The notes under the pieces: model-generated
What the model was told of the DNA's origin: nothing
What the model saw: the letters and a program-made list of their open reading frames with translations, nothing else
The model's database searches: none
Assembly: GCA_964030785.1 (NCBI GenBank)
Contig: OZ034970.1
Span: forward strand, 17,728,911-17,792,910
Length of the DNA stretch: 64,000 bases
Direction of reading: 5' to 3'
Source: Siderastrea siderea
Lineage: Eukaryota > Cnidaria > Anthozoa > Scleractinia > Rhizangiidae
Shown here: piece by piece, positions 22,362-34,253 of the stretch
Numbering within the stretch: the first letter of the stretch is position 1
How the letters are laid out: every line of letters begins with the position of its first letter
Position numbers and translations under genes: made by a program

Positions 22362-23695
22362 GTGGCGATTCTGACAAGCTTCGGACTACGCAAACAATGC
22401 TGCCACGAACTCGTCCTAGCAGGCCGACTTGCCGCCAAAGCTCACAGCCAAACATCGATCCAACCCTATTCGGGGCTCTGTCTATTGCTGACCTTCGATC
22501 CCTACGCTTACAACACAGAATACTGTCAACAGGCGTTCAAAAAACCCTTGAACGCTCGCTCCAGGACCTAAACACTCCATCAAGTGGCGTTGAAAACATC
22601 CACCAACCAGCAGCCCAACCTGGTCTTCAAAACAACAACGAAACAGCTGCCTAGAGGCAAGATTTCACCCACGAGCAGATGCGGACGATACAACAACTAA
22701 TCAAGGACACCGTTCAACAATCAATCGTTCACCGTAACTGCTTTTCAAGCCTTGTCTAGTGCTGGCTTCCTTGCCCCACAGCTCGCCTCACTCGTGCTTG
22801 GCACAGAGAGTGCCACAAGCACTTCGGCAGGTGGCTTCGCCTCACCTTTCCAGGACATCCTGGCACAGTATATAAAGGAGATACAAAGTGGTGACTTTTT
22901 TGACTTATCAAAGTTACTACCTAAAAATCTGGCGCTGTACAACGACAAGGATAACCTTGTCTTATCCTTAGAAAACTCGGTGGTTAAAATATCAAAGAAA
23001 ACGAAACCAATGGCTTCTACTTCAATCACAGATATTGAGCAGTAGACCACTCCATTTACGTGCTATATATGAGTGTGCTAACCCAGAAGTACCCAACACG
23101 ATCGCAAGAATTGTTGCAGTATGTTAGCGTAGTTAGATATGCAGCCCACGTTCACAAAGGGTTAGGCTTGGCCATTTATGATTTTAAATTTCGTCAGAAG
23201 GCTAGTGTAAAAAAGTCCATTGATTGGTCAGTCACTGACACCCAGCTATGGTTAACCATTTTTACCATGTCACCAGCGGTACTCAAAGAGGAGTATCCGC
23301 TTTTTTCCAGTGGACCCCAGCATAGTGTCTCTACAACAGGGGGCACAGAGGCACATGCAACTTTTCCAGCTGAAATGGCAAATGTTCTAGAGACCCCTGC
23401 CATTTCAGGCATGCATGTAACAGATATAATGGGTCCCCCCCGGGTATGATTGGCTTGCCCACCCCATGCGGCAACCAGAGCAGGAAGGGGAAAGGAAAAG
23501 AGATAATGACCGTGGAAGCTCAAAGTCGAGCTCCTCTTCCCGAAAGTGAGAACCAGGTTTGGCCCCTTCCCACCCCTATTAATGTACAAAGACTTGAGGA
23601 CACATTAGCTAATCACCCTCACCGCGAATTTGTTTCCAGAGTATGCAATAATCTTAGGTATGGGGCTAATGTGGGTTTTTTGTCAACATAATTTT
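22362..23695 (+). pseudogene. YR-retrotransposon (DIRS/Ngaro-type) gag remnant
   Basis: Several overlapping frames follow the order of a tyrosine-recombinase retrotransposon gag. There is a helical N-terminal part (22397-22654) and an open stretch at 22752-23045. A frameshift leads into 23060-23449 (YMSVLTQKYPTRSQELLQYV, LWLTIF). A CCCH-type finger follows, readable in a shifted frame near 23370-23440 (GKCSRDPCHFRHAC). The last frame, 23446-23691 (TPINVQRLEDTLANHPHREF), is the lead-in to the RT region in such elements. RT, RNase H and recombinase are absent, as the copy ends at about 23695. At least three frameshifts and one stop make it inactive. Clade assignment is from remembered family style. 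Confidence 0.6.
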
Positions 23696-23807
23696 GCTAT
23701 TCATACTGACATTTTAGTTTAATTAAGCGAACTAATTTAGTTTATATAAAACAAAGTGTTATGCAACCAACCTTATGCAAGCAATATTGTTTATTCTCAC
23801 TGCACAG

Positions 23808-26800
23808 GCTAACAAACCATTTCAAAATACAGCGCAGCATGCCCGTGTGCAGACTGGCATGGCAGCCAGACAGAAGCCTGTATTAAACCAGCAGCCAAAT
23901 CCAGCTCACAACACAGTCTATCCTCTGCCACAAGATCCCCGCATCCATCGTGGTCGTACACAATCCATTGGCGTCAATCATTCATTAACATTCAATAATT
24001 CAATTAATAATTCCAATCAATCATTTTCAGCTTTATTGCACGAGGTGCATGCAACACTTGAGTTGGGAGCTGGCTATCAAAACATTGATAAGGCCAGCTC
24101 CTAGTACATATCACCAACCATTCACTTGCAGCTCCCCTAAACAGTCTCCCGGCACATTTATGAACAGCTTGGAGGTACAGGAGATACAAAAGGAGGTGAG
24201 CCTCCTTAAATCAACTGTTGAGGTTCTCGATGTAAGGGCCCTCAAAAAGAAATTAAAGGTCATTGTGTATGTGAAGTGCAGGTGTACACTCACCCATAAT
24301 GCTCATGTCTCTGAATACTGCACACACACACCCACACACAAAATAGTTGGACGTATTTCTATCGTTGGCAGAAAGAATTTGGCTATAAACCTACCAAAAC
24401 CAAGTACCCATGGCCCTGACAACTACTGACATGTCCTGAATCTCACCTTTCTTGTTTGCCATATAATGTCCTTGCCCTCAGTGCAAAGTGTGTGTGCTAA
24501 ATGTCTTCACTAATTGTAAATACAATTGTATCAATACTGCTTTTAGGGTTGAAACACATACAGCTTATAGCTTAAATATTAAATATATGTTGCTGTGGTT
24601 CAGTGTTGTGGTATTACTTATCTATACTTCCTACTTTCCTTATTAGGGTGAAAGTACCAAACAGAGTACTAACCATAGTTCAGAGACCTACAGCACCACC
24701 CCTCAAGAAGTGATTCCAAACGACATGACATCTAGTGGTATGAGGAAGGTACTTATCAATGTTTTATTGTGGAGCCATATTAGATCATAACTTTATAGCT
24801 TATCTGATCATGATCATGAGGTAACAGAAACAAACCTCAGTCCATAACTGACAGAAGATAATAAATGCACTCCAGATCCTTGCATGCCCATTAAGTTAGC
24901 GTGGCACCCCAAAATGCACTGGCTCCTGAGCAGTCCCTTACTTTTATGTACCGTAAAAATGCTGCTTATAAGCCCTGCGGTCTACAACTTTGTTAGCATT
25001 AGACGCAGTGTTTCAGTTAACTTTAAAAGACGGAGTAATAAATACTAATAATAAATTTAATATTTGTATTGCGCGGGTTCCATACAGAAATGCTCACCCA
25101 CACAACAATAATACAAATGAAAATTACAGATAAATTTACAATACTTTAAAATAATAATCTCATAAATTTACAATGACTATTACTTAATGCTAATAAATTA
25201 ATTAAACTGATAAAATGCTTTTTTAAATAAAAAGGTCTTAAGGAGTTTCTTATAAGTTAAAATTGAGTTGGCATGGCGTATCTCCGTGGGAAGCTCATTC
25301 CATAATGTGGGTGCTGCCAGTGCAAATGAGCGGTCCCCCAACGTCGCTGAGCTCTTAATAGTTGGTTGCTGGAGGAAAAGTTCACCGTCAGATCCCAAGT
25401 TGTAGCAAGACAAAGGTTTGACAGTAATGAGTTCTGTGATGTAATTAGGTGCTAGGCCATGCAGAGCTTTATACCTGATTAGCAGGATCTTGAAGTTAAT
25501 CCTATATTTAATCGGAAGCCAGTGCAACTCAAAAAGGATAGGAGAAATGTGGTCAAAGCAAGAGATATTACATATGAGTCTGGCAGCTGCGTTTTGGACT
25601 CGCTGAAGTTTATTCAGTTGGGTGGCTGGTAGACCATATAGGAGGCTGTTGCAGTAATCTAGACAGCTCGTTAAGAAAGCATTAACTAATATCTGGACAG
25701 TTTCATGATTGAGAAATTTCCTAATGCGCCTGATGTTGAACAAATGAAAGAATGCGGCCTGGCAGCATTTAGTGACATGCGTGTTTAGGTTCATCTGTGC
25801 GTTGAACCAGCTGCCCAAGTTCTTGGCTTGGCTCAATGAGGTCACTTGAGTATGGCTGACACGGAGGGTATTGAAGGTGACTTTCTTAAGCTGCTGCCTA
25901 GTACCGATGATAATGAAATCCGTTTTGTCATCATTTAGCTTAAGTTTGTCAGCGAGCATCCATCGCTTGATGTCATCAATACAGTTTTCCAAGGCTGTTA
26001 AAGCTTTGGATTGCTCAGCGCTTGAGTCTGGTTTGAAAGAGATGTACAGTTGAGTGTCATCTGCATAAGCATGTACATCTGGCAGATGATGTTCCAGTAC
26101 ACTAAATAGTTTGCTTGCATAGATGACAAACAGTAGAGGACCAAGGCACGACCGTTGTGGCACACCGTACTGCAAATTAAAAGCTTGGATGTTGCGCCAT
26201 TTACTGAAATAAACTGAGAGCGGTTATTGAGGTAGGATGAGAACCATGACAGCACAGGTCCTGATATTCCAAAACTAGAGTGTAGTCGATCGAGCAAGAT
26301 ACTGTGATCTACAGTATCAAAAGCAGCACTCAGATCTAGTAGCACAAGTAAGGTGACATGCTTCTTGTTCATATTCATAAGAATATCATGCTTCACACAT
26401 AGGAGAGCTGTCTCTGTGCTGTGGAATTCACGATGGGCCGACTATGCTTTAGGGTACAGGTTGTGGACTGTCATGTGATTGTGCATTTGGTTGAAGACGA
26501 CTCTCTCGGTGAGTTTCGAAGTGAAAGACGGGTTACTGATAGGGCGAAGGTTTTTCAATGCTACTTCTAATCCAGACTTCTTTAGCCTCGGACGGACATC
26601 TGCTTGTTTCCAATTTTCAGGAAACACGCCGCATTCTAGGGATAGGTTAATCATCCTGGTCAGTACGGGGAGGAGAACATCTAAGCAACCCGCTACTAGC
26701 GGAGTTGGCATAGGGTCCAGAGTGCTCGATTTCTTACTTGACTTAGATATTAGCAGCCTGACGTTCTCCTCACTGAGCCATTCAAATGAGTCGAAACAAG

Positions 26801-27587
26801 GAATGGACACAGTAGGTGCTGTCTCTACAGATTGAGTTGGGTTGACTGTGGCATACGTTCAATCTTCTGCATAAAGTACCTATATCATTAGCAGGTACAG
26901 AGGAATCCTGGTAGTGAGGAAATATTAATTCAGTTTTCTGATTGAATAAAACGTCAATAAATAATGTTTATTTGATGGGTCAACAAGTTGTGGGTATCCA
27001 AACCTTCTTAAGTTGGCCATTTGATTTGTCAGGTTAGAAAGCCAGCCTTGTGGGATTTTTGATCTGGAGACCCCTCTCTTATCTGGAACACTGTAGGCTT
27101 TGCTCTGATACACTCGGGTTGATAAAGAGCTTATATTAAATAACAATGTACTCAGTTGCAATTGCTATTCCCTTATGAATTAAAGCTCTCAGCACTAATT
27201 ACTTGTGTTTTTAAATATTGCAGGAGGCACTGGAAAGTTCAGTAAAAGTTTATTCAGACCCCCTTGATCGATTGAAAACACTTTTGGTGAAGTCATTCAC
27301 AAATAAAAGCTTAGCCCATTCATCCATCGAGGGGACTCAATGCAGTCTTCCAAAGGGAAAAGAGAGGGGTGCACTCAACAAAGAGTCTCTGGAAATGATT
27401 TATAGTAAGTACTTGTTTCTATACCATTATTACCGTAACTCTGTCAAGATATTATAATATTAAGCCTTTAACATTGTATTTATTTTCTTTTTGTTTTACA
27501 GTGATCATGAAGGATGTTTTCAACTCCTCCCAAACAGAAACAGGCATGATAAGGAGGACAATAGGAGCAGTTGAGAAAACAGTTTAA
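23808..27587 (+). CDS. 3' exons of a BEN-domain-like gene (partial)
   Basis: Exons: X (23808 to about 24043, Gln/Asn/Pro-rich), Y (24132-24231, or from 24144; likely coiled coil EIQKEVSLLKSTVEVLD), Z (24647-24748, Ser/Thr-rich), W (27224-27404) and V (27502-27587, TAA). Acceptors TTCACTTGCAG, CTTTCCTTATTAG, AAATATTGCAG and TTTGTTTTACAG and donors GTAAGG, GTACTT and GTAAGT fit consensus, and phase is kept across Y-Z-W-V without a stop. W+V read like a BEN domain (LKTLLVKSFTNKSLAHSSIE, ALNKESLEMIY, IRRTIGAVEKTV). BEN proteins bind DNA and chromatin partners, often with a coiled coil upstream, as here. The 5' end is not found; the X-Y junction is unsure. The intron between Z and W carries an antisense LINE. 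Confidence 0.5.
24296..24344. repeat. CA-rich microsatellite
   Basis: A short CACACACACACCCACACACA tract (about 24320-24340) in the intron of the BEN-like gene. Confidence 0.5.
25030..26930 (-). mobile_element. 5'-truncated CR1/L2-like LINE, antisense in intron
   Basis: Reading on the minus strand: 26810-26442 holds the start of RT (LDPMPTPLVAGCLD, FPENWKQADVRP, NLRPISNPSFTSKL). 26396-25998 carries LLDLSAAFDTVDHSILL, then a frameshift. 26175-25198 carries GVPQRSCLGPLLF (Gly to Arg in the usual GVPQGS motif), the catalytic YADDTQLY, and the C-terminal WNELPTEIR. The endonuclease is missing, so the copy is 5'-truncated at about 26930. The 3' UTR (25197-25030) ends in an AT-rich TTATTATT-type microsatellite. 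It lies antisense within an intron of the BEN-like gene. Confidence 0.8.
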
Positions 27588-27887
27588 AGCATAAAGATAT
27601 TAATGATGCTTTAAAATGATCAACATTTATAATTTTTGATAAAAAAATCTATGCGCACTGATAAAAAGATGTCTTTTCAAAATTATTTTTAATTTAATAG
27701 CAAATTATTATTGACTTGAAATATTCATTACTCCAATATAGCCTTAACATTTTACGAACTACTGACAATCTTGTTTTATTGTCAGTGGTTGAAAGTAGGG
27801 TGTTCATTCCCAGTTCCTAACTTATCATTTTTATCTTTTGCCTTTTCGAAGAGATATATTTTTTAAAGAAATTTGCAAGATCGATGA

Positions 27888-28720
27888 TAATATATAGATT
27901 TAGCCAAGCCTAAAAGCGGAGCTCTACATTTGTTTTTTGTTTTGTCTGCTTTTTTTTTGGCTGGTACTTATCAATTTGTGAATCAATTATCCATCTGCGA
28001 AAATACTCTCATTCAAGTCGTGAAATAAAAAAAGAAAAGAAAACAAGTGAAAAGAAGAAAGGAAACCATTTACGTCCCCGCTGAGTATTGACCCTGCCTC
28101 GCTGGAGTCGCAGGCCGGCATTATTCCACTAGGCCGTGAAGGTTGACACTACCTATGAAAGTTAATTTTGCTACTTATTTCTTTTCCCGTCACAAATTGC
28201 CTATCGACATAAACATGCTGGTGTTTTTCCTTGGGAAATTTGTTCAGACCGCCGCAAAAGCCAGGGTCGTGGACAGAAAAAAAAAACAGAAGGCCCTAGC
28301 TCTGCTTTATTTGGCATCAGGACCGCTGCAAAATGCTGCGAACTCAAGCGTTGTTCTGACCGACTTCACAGCAGAACCAACAACAAAGATGAAGTCCTTG
28401 AAGGCAAATTCTTAACTTGAACTTTTTGCCTTCCTCCAAAAAGACGACTGAGTATTTTTTAAACTTTTTCTTTCCATTAAAATTGTTTATGACTTTTGTT
28501 ATCTTTGCTAAAACGTCACCATGCGATTTCGCGCCAAAAACGCGGGAGAAAGCACAGGGTTATCTCAACTGTAAGCCACCTCAATTGGTGAGCCTGTGGT
28601 GCGGACGGACGGACGGTCACGTGACTATTACGTCACTACCAACATTTTTTGGCTTGATAGGTTACCAAATTTGCTTAGCAATGGTGATCCACTGGCGCCC
28701 TACGTGCGTAGGCTCCACTA
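27888..28720 (-). mobile_element. Composite repeat copy R3
   Basis: This is an inverted copy: the tail (TAATATATAGATTTAGCC) starts at 27888 and the head ends at 28720, the head strand carrying the G-rich/TCCGTCCGTC block near 28600. Near the tail, the minus strand has a tRNA-like segment (28085-28140: GGCCTAGTGGAATAATGCC as A box, AGGGTCAATAC as a weak B box). A short block at about 28340-28405 matches the complement of R1 at about 1445-1515. The plus-strand ORF 28143-28415 lies inside the repeat and has no motif, so I do not call it. Confidence 0.5.
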
Positions 28721-28775
28721 TGAATAAATTACTGTTCTTAATATAATAATCATTATTCTAAACCATCAACATGAT

Positions 28776-30696
28776 AGCGGAGCTCGCGGAGCACCATGGG
28801 TAAGCAAATTTGGTGACCCGTTGATCCGAAAAATTTTCGTTCTCACATCAGCGTACGTCCATCCGTCCATACAGACTCTGGGGGAGGGGGAGGGGAGTCC
28901 CAAGGCAACCCGACCGGGGGAGGCGGAATGCCCCTTTTTTTCTTGTAGCTGAAGTAAACAATACGGCGGCTGGTTCCTTGTACGCTAGATTTTTAATACG
29001 ATATTAAATTGTAAAACATTCTTGGAATGAAGACTTGTAACAGCTCATCATGAAAAGGAAAAGGATTGCTTCAATCTCGATGGCGCATATAGAAGATATT
29101 GGAGAGCTTGAAGGCAAGAAATCCTTGTTCGAGGACCTACTCGTTTTTTTGTTGAAAGCTAAGGAGATCTGGAAAAAACCCGGTGACTTTCGTTTAGATT
29201 TTCAAGTCCTTCTTTCAGTTCAGTAGTAAAGTAAATTACAGATTTGATTGTGGATTTACATTGTAAAAATTGTTTAATTGAGCGACTTTACATGTTTAGT
29301 AAATGACGGTAATTTTCTTGAAATGTTTTAAAAACCTGTTTAAAATATCTGTGAAATTACCTTGTAGTTCCCGTTTGTCGGCTTGCGAGTAACTTCACTT
29401 AGGGGTAAAATTGAATGCAGTTTGCTTTCCTAGGCAAACAAGTACTTCGTGTGTGAATGACATTTCATGTTTTTGAAGGTTTCTTATCCCTTTTTCTGTG
29501 TTTATTCATTAAAGGAATTTTCATTAGTGAGCAATCTGATATAAGTCTTATATGCGCAATTTTCTTTTGAACTTTAGCGCGCAATTTTCAATATTTTTCT
29601 TTGAGCAATTCTAGTCAGTAGTGTATTTTATTCGAAAAGTAGAAATCGTGTTTCTTCTAGATTGAGTCTGTTGTTTTTTAAATCTAGGTTGTTTTTCCTC
29701 GGCACCGCATATTGGGTTGTTTTGACTAATTCGTAATTTAGTATTCAACACCTGAAGAGTCACTCTGTCGTCAATATTTTTTATTAAGTTTATAGTCTTA
29801 GTGTAAAGCTTCATATGTTTTTTGTTCAGTTGTGGAATATTTTATCTTCCTTATATTTTTATATATTTTTGGTTTCTTCACTTGAAGTGAATGACATTTT
29901 TGTCCCAATTTAGCGACTAAACTTAGAATCGCCGTTTCAGTGAGTGAGTTCAGGGTGGCATGTTTTCATGTTCTTTGTTTTTAACCGGTAAGCCATTTCA
30001 GCGTGTCTTTAGTTACAAATCGAAATGAAATCTTTATTTAAGTAACTATAAGTAAAGCATTTCTCGGTTAAAGTCTATTTTGTCTAAAATGAGACTCTAA
30101 AAGCTTCCTAAAATTAGTTCAGGGTGTGTTCTTGAAAGCACCCGATTAATACTTCACGGATGAAAAACTTGTGTCATTTTCTCTTGATAATTATATGTGT
30201 GCTTGAAAGTTTCCGAAAACATTTTTTGCGTAATTTTTTGTCAGTAAATGGTTTGATGCCGGGAAAACATTATTTATTTTAGAAAAATGGATTTCGAGAA
30301 ATGTTTCATGGTTAAAAGAATTAAACAGCCAGAGGGATGCATTGGAATCAGTGAGAAATGTGTATTTGCAGGGAAAAGTCTGTCGAGTTGCTACCGGGAG
30401 CAACTTAAGTGGGTTTTTTAGCAATTGTAGTTTTACAAGTACTCTTCTTGAACTTAATGAGCTAGCTTTCGAAAGAATGCTACAAGAAGAGCTGTCGGTG
30501 AAAGTCGTGCTGAAGTCTTCTCTTTGAAGAAAAACAAGCCAAGTCACAGCTTCCTCAGTGATCTGCATGTTTTCCCTTGCTGTTTTTCACCTCTTGGCGA
30601 ATAACTGTACAACTAAAATTTGATGTATTTTACAGGCCAACAAGCATGAAAGAGATGTGGAGCTCCGCTTTTAGGCTTGGCTAAATCTATATATTA
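28776..30696 (+). mobile_element. Composite repeat copy R4 (1.92 kb)
   Basis: The head AGCGGAGCTCGCGGAGCACC begins the copy and the tail GAGCTCCGCTTTTAGGC..TATATATTA ends it. It is collinear with R2. Bases 1-10 and the GAGCTCCGCT at 30661-30670 are perfect inverted complements. No coding sequence. It is best explained as a non-autonomous element mobilised by machinery encoded elsewhere. Confidence 0.7.
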
Positions 30697-30769
30697 GGTA
30701 TGTGTGGATGATGTCACAAATAAGAATAAAATGTCGCATCACTCTAATGTTGTGCAAGACAAGTTGTAA

Positions 30770-30866
30770 ACCCAGATGATTTTAAAACAAGGTTCCCAGT
30801 CCCCCACAGCATTTTTGAAGATCTCATTCCAGACCTTGCTGTGTATTATCCGCTCAGAAAGGTGAG
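30770..30866 (+). other. Exon-like fragment
   Basis: An open frame reading FKTRFPVPHSIFEDLIPDLA followed by AVYYPLRK ends at a donor-like AAG|GTGAGG (about 30858). It resembles the 'F/Y-R-P--VFE-L' start of Harbinger-type transposases, but is too short to be sure. Confidence 0.25.
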
Positions 30867-30935
30867 GGTCTCATGAAGGGACCACCTTCACTCATTGTCG
30901 CTGGGCTAATTAGAAACAAAGTAACCTTATTCATT

Positions 30936-31573
30936 TGTTATGCATGGCCACACAGGCCCTTAGCCAACCAGGATGATTACAGTGTAACGATCCTTTCATT
31001 TGTTATGCATGACCACACAGGCCCTCAGCCACCCAGGCTGATTACAGCATAACTGTCCTTTTATTTATTTTGTATGGCCACACAGGCCCTCAGCCACCCA
31101 GGATGATTACAGTGTAACGATCCTTTTATTTGTTATGCATGACCACACAGGCCCTCAGCCACCCAGGCTGATTACAGTGTAACTGTCTTTTTATTTGTTT
31201 TGCATGGCCACACAGACCCTCAGCCATCCAGGCTGATTACAGCATAACGATCCTTTTATTTGTTATGCATGGCCACACAGGCCCTCAGCCACCCAGGCTG
31301 ATTACAGCATAACTGTCCATTTATTTGTTATGCATGGCCACACAGCTCCTCAGCCATCCAGGCTGATTACAGCATAACGATCCTTTTATTTGTTATGCAT
31401 GGCCACACAGGCCCTCAGCCACCTAGGCTGATTACAGCATAACTGTCCTTTTATTTGTTATGCATGGCTACACAGGCCCTCAGCCATCCAGGCTGATTAC
31501 AGCATAACAATCCTTTTATTTGTTATGCATGGCCACACAGGCCCTCGGCCACCCATGCTGATTACAGCATAGG
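30936..31573 (+). repeat. 65-bp minisatellite, ten copies, dimeric order
   Basis: Ten units of about 65 bp share GGCCACACAGGCCCTCAGCC and GCTGATTACAG; the CACACAG cores fall near 30948, 31013, 31078, 31144, 31209, 31274, 31339, 31404, 31469 and 31534. The spacer after each unit alternates strictly between AACGATCC and AACTGTCC (one AACAATCC late in the array), so the true repeating period is a 130-bp dimer. There is no coding potential. Confidence 0.9.
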
Positions 31574-31599
31574 CATTAGGAATATCACAGTGATACGGT

Positions 31600-32670
31600 C
31601 TTAAAAGAGATACTGCATAATCACTTAGAAATGACTAGTTCAGAAATGGCTTAGTGATGTCCTCGAGACCGAGCCCACTCTACCAGTCTGAGAAAGGTTT
31701 CCTCCCAATATGCTGGTGCCAAAGCCTCTCTCTGCTGACACTGGGATGCTAATTCATGCAGTCTTTCCATCTCCACTGCTCTAGCCCAAGTAGTTGGAGT
31801 GTCCACAGGTCTGAATCTGTCATCGATACTAGGACATCTTCATGAAATGCAAATCAGGATCTATACCTTCTCCACCTGCTGATTTTGCTCGTGACAATGC
31901 CACAAAATAGAGCTCCTGGATTCTTGGCTTCAAAGTCGTGCTTTCCAGGGTGGATCACAACATACCTGAATGCTTCACCAACACCCACATTCATCCCTTG
32001 GCGCTTGTGGATCGCTGTTCCCCATGCCAGTCTCAACGGAACGTGAATATGCTTGTATTGACATGTACACTCAGTGGACCGACTTACAGGCACAATTGGC
32101 ACAAGTGTTGGATCTCCATTTACATACGGTGGACCCTTATATCCTGGAAACCGTACAAACACAACATCAGGTTGTGGTGCAGGATCATCACTAGGTCTGC
32201 AGCCATCTTTGTAGACGATGTCCACGACTGTGCCTACTGCTCCATTGTACAAACCCCACTCAGCCTTCAAGTTTACTACCAGCATGACTTTGCTGTCACG
32301 GCAAAGATATAGTAGGGGTAACAATCCTCCTGCCTTATTACTGTCAGCCTTCTGTGCATGCCTGCCATTGTCAACTGCCTTGATCTTGGCTACTGGGTGG
32401 TTTGGCAGTCTGTTACACTCAAGGAGCTTAGTTTTATTACGCTTATCTTGTCATCCTCAGTTTCCACTATACCATGCTGTGCAAACTCATATTGCACACC
32501 GACTGCCTTTGCTCTTGCAATTAGATGAAGATGTTCAAACTGGTTCCCATCGTTTACTTTCAGAACAGGCTGGTGTGTTTCTGGCAGGCGATTTTCAAAT
32601 ACAGGATTCTCATTCTCAAACTCTTGTCCTATTAAAATTAATAGATCACAACATGAACTTAGCCTGTAAG
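31600..32670 (-). pseudogene. PIF1-like helicase, C-terminal part (decayed)
   Basis: The minus-strand frame 32324-31854 shows the C-terminal PIF1 signature: LCRDSKVMLVVNLKAEWGLY, NGAVGTVVDIVY, then HKRQGMNVGVGEAF, corresponding to the usual 'H-KSQG-T' motif VI region. Upstream (32670-32330) a related frame reads PVLKVNDGNQFEHLHLI and is broken by a stop near 32395. After 31875 the frame shifts into ALSRAKSAGG-like sequence that decays to about 31660. The Walker A and B motifs lie outside. PIF1-like proteins unwind DNA; in animals such copies occur in Helitron-type elements and in dispersed gene families. Which of these applies is not visible here. Confidence 0.65.
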
Positions 32671-33031
32671 TAAGCTACAACAAACTTCATAAATAAACAT
32701 CTACTCAGGGATGAAAATTGACATGAAGGAGAAATTTCCTACTATGTTTTGCCTGTTTGCTCCTGACAAAATCACTTTAGGATAGTTTGCAATTGAATGA
32801 ATTATTTTCAAATGAAAAGGGTAAAAAAGAAATGGCACAAAAAAGCATACTTTTCCGTCAACAGCCACATTTAACACAAAAATCTTGTTGGATCAACTGA
32901 TTAATGGCATTCATGTGTTAACTCTAACTGCAGTGAGAAAACATTGCAAGGTGAGGATAATTGTACAGTTTCACTACCCTCCCTACCTGGCCTAATTCTT
33001 CACCTTCTTAACTAAAGTGAATGATAAACTA
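32671..33031. other. No gene seen
   Basis: AT-rich flank of the gypsy element; no coding signal. Confidence 0.5.
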
Positions 33032-33036
33032 TAAAA

Positions 33037-33335
33037 TGCAGAGTTATCCGCTGGTCAACCCGGTACCAGGACTTCTCTTAAGTAAACCCGCTGACCGGGG
33101 ACTCACGTGCTCAGCCGAACGAATCGGCCATGTTTATTTTTCGAACGCTGCGAACGATTTGAAGGACTGAAGCTAGTTATTTCTCGCCTTATGGACTTCT
33201 TGTAAGTGTTCTCGCTTCTTTAGATAAATCTATTTGTATTGTATTATGATTTTTGCATTCTTGTTCGATTGTAGAACGATTCCTTCATCGTTGACATTAA
33301 AGTGAATTTTGCTCATCGAGAAGGCCTTTTCTTCA
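33037..33335 (+). repeat. 5' LTR
   Basis: TGCAGAGTTATCC at the start and TTTCTTCA at the end. The gag ATG follows only 10 bp later (33346), leaving little room for a separate primer-binding site; I could not recognise one. Confidence 0.9.
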
Positions 33336-33345
33336 TGAAGGAATC

Positions 33346-34253
33346 ATGGTAGTCATCGCTTGTACTATCCCCACGTGTGAATTCAAGACCGCTGACGTCT
33401 CAGAGGCCATCGCCATCGCTCTCTTCGCAAACCACGGCATGGCCCATCAACGCACATTGCCTACCGTCGCTGGGCCTTCGCTACCGCCTGTCCCTCGTGG
33501 CCCAAAACTTGAACGGCCTAAGGTAAATATTGGCGTCTCGACCGAGGAATGAATGGAACGTGTTCACCCGCCGCTGGGAAGTATTCCGTACTGGATCAGG
33601 CATCGATGAAGCATCTGCGCCCTCCCAGTTATTCCAGTGCACAGAAAACGAGCTCGGAGACAGTCTCCTCAAAGCCAACCCAGATGCTGCCTCCAGTACC
33701 TTACCAGATCTGCTCGATGCCATGCGCTCTCTCGCCATAATCCCGGTTGCAACTGGCGTCCTACGCACCGAGCTCCTACAATTACGTCAGGAACGTGATG
33801 AGCCATTTCGGGCATTTACAGCGAGGGTAAGTGGGAAGGCTGAAACCTGTGCCTTTTCTACAAAATGTGAGTGCGGAAAGAACGTCGATTACACTGACCA
33901 CGTCATACGAGATGTCCTCCTTAATGGGATTTCTGATCCAGACATTCGCCGGGAAGTTCTTGGAACTAAGGATGTTCTTAAAATCCCAGTAAATGATGTG
34001 ATTGCCCTCGTGGAAAACAAGGAGATGGCATGTAATGCACTCCCGTCATCAACCCCTGTCTGCCGTCTCTTCGTTCAAGCGCCAGCAGGCTCCACCGAAA
34101 GAGCCTCCTTCAGCGACACCGTCTCGAGTGGATCAGGCCAGACAAGCGACCTGCTCAGACTGCAAGAGCCTCTTTAAGATCTTCACGGAGAGGACTCGGG
34201 GCTGGAACACAAACACTCATGCAGAGGTCTCCGCCATCGCCATCGCCATCGCA
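33346..34253 (+). pseudogene. Gypsy gag (two frameshifts)
   Basis: The frame starts at 33346 and stops at 33552. The continuation is in another frame from about 33545, because AATG is present twice (GAATGAATGG). The main body (33545-34070) is helical and includes a Cys pair (KCECGKNVDYTDHVIRDVLL). Near 34070 a further frame change leads to a zinc-knuckle-like CSDCKSLF at about 34155-34180. The end runs into a GCCATC microsatellite (34229-34253). The protein would form the virus-like particle and bind the RNA. Confidence 0.75.
34229..34253 (+). repeat. GCCATC microsatellite
   Basis: CGCCATC units repeated about four times at the gag-protease junction, in the place where the protease active site is expected. 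Confidence 0.7.

Noticed and set aside
28143..28415. 90-codon plus-strand ORF
   Set aside because: It falls within R3 in antisense to the element and has no motif.
30936..31573. Regular 65-bp repeats reminiscent of a CRISPR array
   Set aside because: The whole unit repeats, with no unique spacers, in an animal genome without cas genes; it is a minisatellite.
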